Below, in pieces: positions 1 through 10,582 of a stretch of DNA of 64,000 nucleotides. Every line of letters starts with the position of its first letter. The stretch's first letter is position 1. This DNA is from Hyperoodon ampullatus (Eukaryota; Chordata; Mammalia; Artiodactyla; Ziphiidae), in contig CATKHW010000560.1 of the NCBI GenBank assembly GCA_949752795.1, positions 1 to 64,000 on the forward strand, given 5' to 3'. A program made the position numbers and the translations under genes. A model generated the notes under the pieces. It ran no database searches. It was not told where the DNA came from and saw only the letters and a program-made list of their open reading frames with translations.

Positions 1-882
1 GGTCTCCTTTGGATTGTCAGAGAAGATAGGTGTATGTGCTGGGCGATCCCGTCTGTAGTTGAGAAGCCTGGAAAAAGGCAGTATCTCCCCCGTTCGAAAG
101 GTAGATAGTGGCGGCCTCAAGGCGGACGGAAAGACATTGCTGTTACCCGTCTTCTAGTCACCCTTAGGAATGCCTCCGTGAGGAAAGTGCGTTTTCTCCT
201 GTGAATCCAGGTGGTCTCCAGTGCCTTGCTAGGAGCTCATCCCACGCTTGGCCGAGCTAAAGTGCGAAGCGAACGTGACCCCTAGCCTCAAGGTAAGCAC
301 GCGTGTTTCCTCTCAGCAAGGTTCGGTGTGCAGTCATCTCCATGAACCCTGACTCGATGATAGAGTGCTTTAACTCCTCTACGGCTTTCCGTAGGCCTAA
401 GAGTCACGTATGAATTCCCTACTGAGGGAGAGCGTGTGCACTGCGAGTGCCCTTTCTGTTTTCCGAGCCACATAACCCAGAACAGGCTGCTGGGGTCAAC
501 TCTGTCTACGCAGGGGGGAGGGCAATGAACTGATTCTCGCTTGCAGAGCATGCTGTCTACACGTGTTAGGCAGCCCCAGGGCAACGTTTTTGCCAGTATT
601 ACATTCAACCTGGCTCTCCCTCTGTGGAGGCCCTCTGAACTGCACTGAGAGGATCCCTGAGCCTGAAGCGCCTCCTGGCAACTCTTAACCTGTCACTCTC
701 TCTTTGTGACGCAAGGTACACTGTAGGTCCAGCCTGACAGCAAATACAGAAAAACCGGGGAAACTGTGAGGCGTGTGGTCGATCCAACGTCACCTAGGCC
801 TGACTAAGTCACTAAGCGGGTAATAATGCTATTCCTGGCACGCAAAACACCCCGAGTCCCATGAAGCGTGATCATAGTGTGT
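1..882 (+). repeat. Half A of the unit (shown in unit 1)
   Basis: The first half of the repeat unit is homologous to the second half. Matching landmarks (half A start, then half B start): tgtcag/cgtcag at 15 and 898; gcctccgtgagg/gcctctgagg at 172 and 1055; ccttgctaggagct/ccttcctgggagcc at 224 and 1105; gtgacc followed by tcaaggtaag/tcgaggtaag at 275 and 1158; gtaggcct at 391 and 1259; the block ending gccag/ggcag at 570 and 1442; taggtccagcc at 724 and 1598. Order is conserved throughout and offsets are 868-883 bp. The half boundary is accurate only to about 10 bp. I infer that an ancestral ~880-bp monomer duplicated and diverged before the present array spread. Confidence 0.85.
178..311 (+). 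repeat. Two copies of a degenerate short motif in half A
   Basis: Positions 178-200 and 286-311 share the pattern (c)tnaggnaag-n-gcg-n-gtttcct. In the first copy this reads tgaggaaagtgcg then ttttctcct; in the second tcaaggtaagcacgcg then tgtttcct. The pattern is reminiscent of the ~31-bp subrepeats described for artiodactyl satellite I. The copies are too decayed to prove that periodicity by eye. Confidence 0.45.
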
Positions 883-1054
883 CTGAAAGCCTCCTGCCGT
901 CAGCCAGAGAGTGCTGGGCAATGCGCTGTGAGGGCAAGTTGGAAATTGGAGAATGTGGGAGGAGCCCGGCTTTCCCCCTTTGGAAAGCAACTTTGCTGCA
1001 GCTTCCAAGCCGCCTGATAAACCACACCACCGGGACACTGTTCACTCCACCGAT

Positions 1055-1195
1055 GCCTCTGAGGAACAGTGAGTTTCTCCAAAAGAAACCACGTGCTTGC
1101 GATTCCTTCCTGGGAGCCCACCCCAGGAGCATACTGCAGCTAAATCGCCAACTTAATGTGACCTCGGGTCTCGAGGTAAGGCGCACAGTTTCCCT
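1055..1195 (+). repeat. Counterpart motif pair in half B
   Basis: Positions 1055-1080 (ctgaggaacagtgag then tttctcc) and 1169-1195 (tcgaggtaaggcgcac then agtttccct) are the half B equivalents of 172-200 and 286-311. Within each half the two copies are about 110 bp apart. The order and spacing are preserved, so the motif pair predates the dimerisation. Confidence 0.5.
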
Positions 1196-1309
1196 TTGCC
1201 AGAGATAGGGGTGCACCAGTCTCCAGGACGTCTTAGCCAATGGACGGCTTTACCTTTAGTAGGCCTCACAGCGCTCAAGACTCTCACATGGGCGCTTCTT
1301 TCCAAGGAA

Positions 1310-1322
1310 GTACACGGTGTAC
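1310..1322. other. Short perfect inverted repeat gtacac-g-gtgtac
   Basis: Six-base arms flank a single G. The same sequence occurs at the equivalent place in the other units. In unit 34 one arm is broken (gaacac at 59503-59508). In unit 19 the base just outside the palindrome differs (t at 33060). I see no protein-binding motif I recognise here; it may only be a chance palindrome carried by amplification. Confidence 0.5.
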
Positions 1323-1762
1323 CCAGAGCCTTCTGAGCACAGTCAAGGGATACACAGCTCTGGGAACATCATCCCTCACTATGCAGTTGGAAGGGCCGGG
1401 GACTAATGCGTTCTCTATGGCTAGCGTTCCACAGCTTTGAAGCGGCCTCAGGAACGTGGTTATTGGCAGGCTTTTGTTCCATGCGGGTCGGCCACGTTGA
1501 GGAAACCTAAGCTGCCCTGAAAGAAACCACCAGGGGCGCCAATGCAGTTTGGGGACTCCTGCCCGACGTCTCTCTAAGGGATGCGGAAACTGGCCTTTAG
1601 GTCCAGCCCGAAACGGAGATCCACCCTGAGCATTGCTGGGCATTTGCAACACCCAGAGTCACCGAGGCTCACTGAGGGCATTGAGAGGATTATGCCATTC
1701 ACCACATGCAGGACACACTTCATCCAAAAGTTTCATCGCAAGAGGCTGAACTGTGTTCCGAG

Positions 1763-3525
1763 GGTCTCCTTTGGATTGTCAGAGAAGATAGGTGTATGTG
1801 CTGGGCGATCCCGTCTGTAGTTGAGAAGCCTGGAAAAAGGCAGTGTCTCCCCCGTTCGAAAGGTAGATAGTGGCGGCCTCAAGGCGGACGGAAAGACATT
1901 GCTGTTACCCGTCTTCTAGTCACCCTTAGGAATGCCTCTGTGAGGAAAGTGCGTTTTCTCATGTGAATCCAGGTGGTCTCCAGTGCCTTGCTAGGAGCTC
2001 ATCCCACGCTTGGCCGAGCTAAAGTGCGAAGCGAACGTGACCCCTAGCCTCAAGGTAAGCACGCGTGTTTCCTGTCAGCAAGGTTCGGTGTGCAGCCATC
2101 TCCATGAACCCTGACTCGATGATAGAGTGCTTGAACTCCTCTACGGCTTTCCGTAGGCCTAAGAGAGTCACGTATGAATTCCCTACTGAGGGAGAGCGTG
2201 TGCACTGCGAGTGCCCTTTCTGTTTTCCGAGCCACATAACCCAGAACAGGCTGCTGGGGTCAACTCTTTCTACGCAGGGGGGAGGGCAATGAACTGATTC
2301 TCGCTTGCAGAGCATGCTGTCTACACGTGTTAGGCAGCCCCAGGGCAACGTTTTTGCCAGTATTACATTCAACCTGGCTCTCCCTCTGTGGAGGCCCTCT
2401 GAACTGCACCGAGAGGATCCCTGAGCCTGAAGCGCCTCCTGGCAACTCTTAACCTGTCACTCTCTCTTTGTGACGCAAGGTACACTGTAGGTCCAGCCTG
2501 ACAGCAAATACAGAAAAACCGGGGAAACTGTGAGGCGTGTGGTCGATCCAACGTCACCTAGGCCTGACTAAGTCACTAAGCGGGTAATAATGCTATTCCT
2601 GGCACGCAAAACACCCCGAGTCCCATGAAGCGTGATCATAGTGTGTCTGAAAGCCTCCTGTCGTCAGCCAGAGAGTGCTGGGCAATGCGCTGTGTGGTCA
2701 AGTTGGAAATTGGAGAATGTGGAGGAGCCCGGCTTTCCCCCTTTGGAAAGCAACTTCGCTGCAGCTTCCAAGCCGCCTGATAAACCACACAACCGGGACA
2801 CTGTTCACTCCACCGATGCCTCTGAGGAACAGTGAGTTTCTCCAAAAGAAACCACGTGCTTGCGATTCCTTCCTGGGAGCCCACCCCAGGAGCATACTGC
2901 AGCTAAATCGCCAACTTAATGTGACCTCGGGTCTCGAGGTAAGGCGCACAGTTTCCCTTTGCCAGAGATAGGGGTGCACCAGTCTCCAGGACGTCTTAGC
3001 CAATGGACGGCTTTACCTTTAGTAGGCCTCACAGCGCTCAAGACTCTCACGTGGGCGCTTCTTTCCAAGGAAGTACACGGTGTACCCAGAGACTTCTGAG
3101 CACAGTCAAGGGATACACAGCTCTGGGAACATCATCCCTCACTATGCAGTTGGAAGGGCCGGGGACTAATGCGTTCTCTATGGCTAGCGTTCCACAGCTT
3201 TGAAGCGGCCACAGGAACGCGGTTCTTGGCAGGCTTTTGTTCCATGCGGGTCGGCCACGTTGAGGAAACCTAAGCTGCCCTGAAAGAAACCACCGGGGGC
3301 GCCAATGCAGTTTGGGGACTCCTGCCCGACGTCTCTCTAAGGGATGCGGAAACTGGCCTTTAGGTCCAGCCCGAAACAGAGATCTACCCTGAGCATTGCT
3401 GGGCATTTGCAACACCCAGAGTTACCGAGGCCCACTGAGGGCATTGAGAGGATTATGCCATTCACCACATGCAGGACACACTGCATCCAAAAGTTTCATC
3501 GCAGGAGGCCGAACTGTGTTCCGAG
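1763..3525 (+). repeat. Unit 2 (1763 bp, type B end)
   Basis: AG is retained. It has cttgaact, ctctttctacg, gcaccgag and a type B end with ctgcatcc. Private features are ctcatgtg near 1960, tgtggtcaag near 2697, a missing G in gaatgtggagg near 2721, cacaaccggg near 2789 and gagacttctg near 3090. Confidence 0.95.
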
Positions 3526-5289
3526 GGTCTCCTTTGGATTGTCAGAGAAGATAGGTGTATGTGCTGGGCGATCCCGTCTGTAGTTGAGAAGCCTGGAAAA
3601 AGGCAGTATCTCCCCCGTTCGAAAGGTAGATAGTGGCGGCCTCAAGGCGGACGGAAAGACATTGCTGTTACCCGTCTTCTAGTCACCCTTAGGAATGCCT
3701 CCGTGAGGAAAGTGCGTTTTCTCCTGTGAATCCAGGTGGTCTCCAGTGCCTTGCTAGGAGCTCATCCCACGCTTGGCCGAGCTAAAGTGCGAAGCGAACG
3801 TGACCCCTAGCCTCAAGGTAAGCACGCGTGTTTCCTGTCAGCAAGGTTCGGTGTGCAGGCATCTTCATGAACCCTGACTCGATGATAGAGTGCTTTAACT
3901 CCTCTACGGCTTTCCGTAGGCCTAAGAGAGTCACGTATGAATTCCCTACTGAGGGAGAGCGTGTGCACTGCGAGTGCCCTTTCTGTTTTCCGAGCCACAT
4001 AACCCTGAACAGGCTGCTGGGGTCAACTCTGTCTACGCAGGGGGGAGGGCAATGAACTGATTCTCGCTTGCAGAGCATGCTGTCTACACGTGTTAGGCAG
4101 CCCCAGGGCAACGTTTTTGCCAGTATTACATTCAACCTGGCTCTCCCTCTGTGGAGGCCCTCTGAACTGCACCGAGAGGATCCCTGAGCCTGAAGCGCCT
4201 CCTGGCAACTCTTAACCTGTCACTCTCTCTTTGTGACGCAAGGTACACTGTAGGTCCAGCCTGACAGCAAATACAGAAAAACCGGGGAAACTGTGAGGCG
4301 TGTGGTCGATCCAACGTCACCTAGGCCTGACTAAGTCACTAAGCGGGTAATAATGCTATTCCTGGCACGCAAAACACCCCGAGTCCCATGAAGCGTGATC
4401 ATAGTGTGTCTGAAAGCCTCCTGTCGTCAGCCAGAGAGTGCTGGGCAATGCGCTGTGTGGGCAAGTTGGAAATTGGAGAATGTGGGAGGAGCCCGGCTTT
4501 CCCCCTTTGGAAAGCAACTTCGTTGCAGCTTCCAAGCCGCCTGATAAACCACACCACCGGGACACTGTTCACTCCACCGATGCCTCTGAGGAACAGTGAG
4601 TTTCTCCAAAAGAAACCACGTGCTTGCGATTCCTTCCTGGGAGCCCACCCCAGGAGCATACTGCAGCTAAATCGCCAACTTAATGTGACCTCGGGTCTCG
4701 AGGTAAGGCGCACAGTTTCCCCTTTGCCAGAGATAGGGTGCACCAGTCTCCAGGACGTCTTAGCCAATGGACGGCTTTACCTTTAGTAGGCCTCACAGCG
4801 CTCAAGACTCTCACGTGGGCGCTTCTTTCCAAGGAAGTACACGGTGTACCCAGAGCCTTCTGAGCACAGTCAAGGGATACACAGCTCTGGGAACATCATC
4901 CCTCACTATGCAGTTGGAAGGGCCGGGGACTAATGCGTTCTCTATGGCTAGCGTTCCACAGCTTTGAAGCGGCCTCAGGAACGCGGTTCTTGGCAGGCTT
5001 TTGTTCCATGCGGGTCGGCCACGTTGAGGAAACCTAAGCTGCCCTGAAAGAAACCACCGGGGGCGCCAATGCAGTTTGGGGACTCCTGCCCGACGTCTCT
5101 CTAAGGGATGCGGAAACTGGCCTTTAGGTCCAGCCCGAAACAGAGATCTACCCTGAGCATTGCTGGGCATTTGCAACACCCAGGGTCACCGAGGCCCACT
5201 GAGGGCATTGAGAGGATTATGCCATTCACCACATGCAGGACACACTGCATCCAAAAGTTTCATCGCAGGAGGCCGAACTGTGTTCCGAG
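3526..5289 (+). repeat. Unit 3 (ggcatcttc haplotype, compensated indel pair)
   Basis: It has ggcatcttc, cgttgcag and gcccac. At 4718-4739 an extra C and a lost G cancel out, so the length remains 1764. Type B end with private cagggtcacc and gtgcatgtg. It shares its rare features with units 22 and 34. Confidence 0.95.
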
Positions 5290-7053
5290 GGTCTCCTTTG
5301 GATTGTCAGAGAAGATAGGTGCATGTGCTGGGCGATCCCGTCTGTAGTTGAGAAGCCTGGAAAAAGGCAGTGTCTCCCCCGTTCGAAAGGTAGATAGTGG
5401 CGGCCTCAAGGCGGACGGAAAGACATTGCTGTTACCCGTCTTCTAGTCACCCTTAGGAATGCCTCCGTGAGGAAAGTGCGTTTTCTCCTGTGAATCCAGG
5501 TGGTCTCCAGTGCCTTGCTAGGAGCTCATCCCACGCTTGGCCGAGCTAAAGTGCGAAGCAAACGTGACCCCTAGCTTCAAGGTAAGCACGCGTGTTTCCT
5601 GTCAGCAAGGTTCGGTGTGCAGCCATCTCCATGAACCCTGACTCGATGATAGAGTGCTTTAACTCCTCTACGGCTTTCCGTAGGCCTAAGAGAGTCACGT
5701 ATGAATTCCCTACTGAGGGAGAGCGTGTGCACTGCGAGTGCCCTTTCTGTTTTCCGAGCCACATAACCCTGAACAGGCTGCTGGGGTCAACTCTGTCTAC
5801 GCAGGGGGGAGGGCAATGAACTGATTCTCGCTTGCAGAGCATGCTGTCTACACGTGTTAGGCAGCCCCAGGGCAACTTTTTTGCCAGTATTACATTCAAC
5901 CTGGCTCTCCCTCTGTGGAGGCCCTCTGAACTGCACTGAGAGGATCCCTGAGCCTGAAGCGCCTCCTGGCAACTCTTAACCTGTCACTCTCTCTTTGTGA
6001 CGCAAGGTACACTGTAGGTCCCGCCTGACAGCAAATACAGAAAAACCGGGGAAACTGTGAGGCGTGTGGTCGATCCAACGTCACCTAGGCCTGACTAAGT
6101 CACTAAGCGGGTAATAATGCTATTCCTGGCACGCAAAACACCCCGAGTCCCATGAAGCGTGATCATAGTGTGTCTGAAAGCCTCCTGTCGTCAGCCAGAG
6201 AGTGCTGGGCAATGCGCTGTGTGGGCAAGTTGGAAATTGGAGAATGTGGGAGGAGCCCGGCTTTCCCCCTTTGGAAAGCAACTTCGCTGCAGCTTCCAAG
6301 CCGCCTGATAAACCACACCACCGGGACACTGTTCACTCCACCGATGCCTCTGAGGAACAGTGAGTTTCTCCAAAAGAAACCACGTGCTTGCGATTCCTTC
6401 CTGGGAGCCCCCCCCAGGAGCATACTGCAGCTAAATCGCCAACTTAATGTGACCTCGGGTCTCGAGGTAAGGCGCACAGTTTCCCTTTGCCAGAGATAGG
6501 GGTGCACCAGTCTCCAGGACGTCTTAGCCAATGGACGGCTTTACCTTTAGTAGGCCTCACAGCGCTCAAGACTCTCACATGGGCGCTTCTTTCCAAGGAA
6601 GTACACGGTGTACCCAGAGCCTTCTGAGCACAGTCAAGGGATACACAGCTCTGGGAACATCATCCCTCACTATGCAGTTGGAAGGGCCGGGGACTAATGC
6701 GTTCTCTATGGCTAGCGTTCCACAGCTTTGAAGCGGCCTCAGGAACGTGGTTATTGGCAGGCTTTTGTTCCAAGCGGGTCGGCCACGTTGAGGAAACCTA
6801 AGCTGCCCTGAAAGAAACCACCGGGGGCGCCAATGCACTTTGGGGACTCCTGCCCGACGTCTCTCTAAGGGATGCGGAAACTGGCCTTTAGGTCCAGCCC
6901 GAAACGGAGATCCACCCTGAGCATTGCTGGGCATTTGCAACACCCAGAGTCACCGAGGCTCACTGAGGGCATTGAGAGGATTATGCCATTCACCACATGC
7001 AGGACACACTTCATCCAAAAGTTTCATCGCAAGAGGCTGAACTGTGTTCCGAG
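5290..7053 (+). repeat. Unit 4 (gcaaacg haplotype, C8 run, type A end)
   Basis: It has gcaaacg/cttcaagg, aacttttttg, an eight-C run at 6408-6415, ccaagcgg and gcactttgg. The last three recur together in unit 23. gtcccgcc at 6022 is private. Confidence 0.95.
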
Positions 7054-8817
7054 GGTCTCCTTTGGATTGTCAGAGAAGATAGGTGTATGTGCTGGGCGAT
7101 CCCGTCTGTAGTTGAGAAGCCTGGAAAAAGGCAGTGTCTCCCCCGTTCGAAAGGTAGATAGTGGCGGCCTCAAGGCGGACGGAAAGACATTGCTGTTACC
7201 CGTCTTCTAGTCACCCTTAGGAATGCCTCCGTGAGGAAAGTGCGTTTTCTCCTGTGAATCCAGGTGGTCTCCAGTGCCTTGCTAGGAGCTCATCCCACGC
7301 TTGGCCGAGCTAAAGTGCGAAGCGAACGTGACCCCTAGCCTCAAGGTAAGCACGCGTGTTTCCTCTCAGCAAGGTTCGGTGTGCAGTCATCTCCATGAAC
7401 CCTGACTCGATGATAGAGTGCTTGAACTCCTCTACGGCTTTCCGTAGGCCTAAGAGAGTCACGTATGAATTCCCTACTGAGGGAGAGCGTGTGCACTGCG
7501 AGTGCCCTTTCTGTTTTCCGAGCCACATAACCCAGAACAGGCTGCTGGGGTCAACTCTGTCTACGCAGGGGGGAGGGCAATGAACTGATTCTCGCTTGCA
7601 GAGCATGCTGTCTACACGTGTTAGACAGCCCCAGGGCAACGTTTTTGCCAGTATTACATTCAACCTGGCTCTCCCTCTGTGGAGGCCCTCTGAACTGCAC
7701 TGAGAGGATCCCTGAGCCTGAAGCGCCTCCTGGCAACTCTTAACCTGTCACTCTCTCTTTGTGACGCAAGGTACACTGTAGGTCCAGCCTGACAGCAAAT
7801 ACAGAAAAACCGGGGAAACTGTGAGGCGTGTGGTCGATCCAACGTCACCTAGGCCTGACTAAGTCACTAAGCGGGTAATAATGCTATTCCTGGCACGCAA
7901 AACACCCCGAGTCCCATGAAGCGTGATCATAGTGTGTCTGAAAGCCTCCTGCCGTCAGCCAGAGAGTGCTGGGCAATGCGCTGTGTGGGCAAGTTGGAAA
8001 TTGGAGAATGTGGGAGGAGCCCGGCTTTCCCCCTTTGGAAAGCAACTTCGCTGCAGCTTCCAAGCCGCCTGATAAACCACACCACCGGGACACTGTTCAC
8101 TCCACCGATGCCTCTGAGGAACAGTGAGTTTCTCCAAAAGAAACCACGTGCTTGCGATTCCTTCCTGGGAGCCCACCCCAGGAGCATACTGCAGCTAAAT
8201 CGCCAACTTAATGTGACCTCGGGTCTCGAGGTAAGGCGCACAGTTTCCCTTTGCCAGAGATAGGGGTGCACCAGTCTCCAGGACGTCTTAGCCAATGGAC
8301 GGCTTTACCTTTAGTAGGCCTCACAGCGCTCAAGACTCTCACATGGGCGCTTCTTTCCAAGGAAGTACACGGTGTACCCAGAGCCTTCTGAGCACAGTCA
8401 AGGGATACACAGCTCTGGGAACATCATCCCTCACTATGCAGTTGGAAGGGCCGGGGACTAATGCGTTCTCTATGGCTAGCGTTCCACAGCTTTGAAGCGG
8501 CCTCAGGAACGTGGTTATTGGCAGGCTTTTGTTCCATGCGGGTCGGCCACGTTGAGGAAACCTAAGCTGCCCTGAAAGAAACCACCGGGGGCGCCAATGC
8601 AGTTTGGGGACTCCTGCCCGACGTCTCTCTAAGGGATGCGGAAACTGGCCTTTAGGTCCAGCCCGAAACGGAGATCCACCCTGAGCATTGCTGGGCATTT
8701 GCAACACCCAGAGTCACCGAGGCTCACTGAGGGCATTGAGAGGATTATGCCATTCACCACATGCAGGACACACTTCATCCAAAAGTTTCATCGCAAGAGG
8801 CTGAACTGTGTTCCGAG
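7054..8817 (+). repeat. Unit 5 (AG retained, type A end)
   Basis: It resembles a class 3 unit (cctctcagc, cagtcatctcc, ccgtcag, catggg, type A) but retains AG, and it has cttgaact. Private gttagacag at 7625. It immediately precedes the trimer domain. Confidence 0.95.
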
Positions 8818-10582
8818 GGTCTCCTTTGGATTGTCAGAGAAGATAGGTGTATGTGCTGGGCGATCCCGTCTGTAGTTGAGAAGCCTGGAAAAAGGCAGTG
8901 TCTCCCCCGTTCGAAAGGTAGATAGTGGCGGCCTCAAGGCGGACGGAAAGACATTGCTGTTACCCGTCTTCTAGTCACCCTTAGGAATGCCTCCGTGAGG
9001 AAAGTGCGTTTTCTCCTGTGAATCCAGGTGGTCTCCAGTGCCTTGCTAGGAGCTCATCCCACGCTTGGCCGAGCTAAAGTGCGAAGCGAACGTGACCCCT
9101 AGCCTCAAGGTAAGCACGCGTGTTTCCTGTCAGCAAGGTTCGGTGTGCAGGCATCTTCATGAACCCTGACTCGATGATAGAGTGCTTTAACTCCTCTACG
9201 GCTTTCCGTAGGCCTAAGAGAGTCACGTATGAATTCCCTACTGAGGGAGAGCGTGTGCACTGCGAGTGCCCTTTCTGTTTTCCGAGCCACATAACCCTGA
9301 ACAGGCTGCTGGGGTCAACTCTGTCTACGCAGGGGGGAGGGCAATGAACTGATTCTCGCTTGCAGAGCATGCTGTCTACACGTGTTAGGCAGCCCCAGGG
9401 CAACGTTTTTGCCAGTATTACATTCAACCTGGCTCTCCCTCTGTGGAGGCCCTCTGAACTGCACCGAGAGGATCCTGAGCCTGAAGCGCCTCCTGGCAAC
9501 TCTTAACCTGTCACTCTCTCTTTGTGACGCAAGGTACACTGTAGGTCCAGCCTGACAGCAAATACAGAAAAACCCGGGGGAAACTGTGAGGCGTGTGGTC
9601 GATCCAACGTCACCTAGGCTGACTAAGTCACTAAGCGGGTAATAATGCTATTCCTGGCACGCAAAACACCCCGAGTCCCATGAAGCGTGATCATAGTGTG
9701 TCTGAAAGCCTTCTGTCGTCAGCCAGAGAGTGCTGGGCAATGCGCTGTGTGGCAAGTTGGAAATTGGAGAATGTGGGAGGAGCCCGGCTTTCCCCCTTTC
9801 GAAAGCAACTTCGTAGCAGCTTCCAAGCCGCCTGATAAACCACACCACCAGGACACTGTTCACTCCACCGATGCCTCTGAGGAACAGTGAGTTTCTCCAA
9901 AAGAAACCACGTGCTTGCGATTCCTTCCTGGGAGCTCACCCCAGGAGCATACTGCAGCTAAATCGCCAACTTAATGTGACCTCGGGTCTCGAGGTAAGGC
10001 GCACAGTTTCCCTTTGCCAGAGATAGGGGTGCACCAGTCTCCAGGACGTCTTAGCCAATGGACGGCTTTACCTTTAGTAGGCCTCACAGCGCTCAAGACT
10101 CTCACGTGGGCGCTTCTTTCCAAGGAAGTACACGGTGTACCCAGAGCCTTCTGAGCACAGTCAAGGGATACACAGCTCTGGGAACATCATCCCTCACTAT
10201 GCAGTTGGAAGGGGCCGGGGACTAATGCGTTCTCTATGGCTAGCGTTCCACAGCTTTGAAGCGGCCACAGGAACGCGGTTCTTGGCAGGCTTTTGTTCCA
10301 TGCGGGTCGGCCACGTTGAGGAAACCTAAGCTGCCCTGAAAGAAACCACCGGGGGCGCCAATGCAGTTTGTGGGACTCCTGCCCGACGTCTCTCTAAGGG
10401 ATGCGGAAACTGGCCTTTAGGTCCAGCCCGAAACAGAGATCTACCCTGAGCATTGCTGGGCATTTGCAACACCCAGAGTCACCGAGGCCTACTGAGGGCA
10501 TTGAGAGGATTAGGCCATTCACCACATGCAGGACACACTTCATCCAAAAGTTTCATCGCAGGAGGCCGAACTGTGTTCCGAG
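8818..10582 (+). repeat. Unit 6 (class 1, 1765 bp)
   Basis: It combines a ggcatcttc first half with a class 1 second half (cttctgtcg, tttcgaaag, cgtagcag, gctcac, type B, cttcatcc). It contains seven of the clustered one-base indels, with a net effect of +1. Confidence 0.93.

Larger units (their letters stand above)
1..1762 (+). repeat. Unit 1 (class 3 of a trimer, AG deleted)
   Basis: It carries cctctcagc, cagtcatctcc, cctaagagtcacg (AG deleted), ccgtcag, gcccac, catggg and a type A end. Private changes include ctgtgaggg at about 931, actttgctgcag at about 984 and caccagggg at about 1532. It matches position 3 of the downstream trimers, so the window opens at the tail of a trimer. Confidence 0.95.
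883..1762 (+). repeat. Half B of the unit (shown in unit 1)
   Basis: This is the diverged partner of half A. It holds the sites that best separate unit types: the variants at 895-900 (ccgtc or tgtcg), 984-992 (cgctgcag, cgttgcag, cgtagcag), 1114-1120 (gcccac, gctcac or a C run) and the type A, B or C end. Single-unit sequence is far more alike between neighbouring units than between halves A and B of one unit, so today's unit of homogenisation is the full dimer, not the 880-bp half. Confidence 0.85.

Noticed and set aside
90..105. RNA polymerase III B-box-like cgttcgaaagg, or a CENP-B box
   Set aside because: The final C of the B box is missing and no paired A box was found. No match to the CENP-B core pattern (TTCG, four bases, A, two bases, CGGG) was seen on either strand.
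286..300. Splice-donor-like cctcaaggtaag and similar gaggtaagg
   Set aside because: These are parts of the degenerate internal repeat motif. No exon with coding character precedes them.
512..526. Polypurine gcaggggggaggg as a G-quadruplex
   Set aside because: Only two adjacent G runs are present, not the four tracts with short loops that a quadruplex needs.
1284..1652. Recurring 122-codon minus-strand open frames (also 872-1240 and equivalents in most units) as genes
   Set aside because: They repeat because the DNA repeats. They overlap frames on the other strand, are broken or altered by simple variants (units 25, 26, 19), and have low-complexity-like composition and no domain. No promoter or terminator context is visible.
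4388..4786. 132-codon frame in units 3, 22 and 34, longer than the 115-codon frame of other units
   Set aside because: The extension comes from the compensated +C/-G pair shifting the frame locally. There is no sign of selection for coding.
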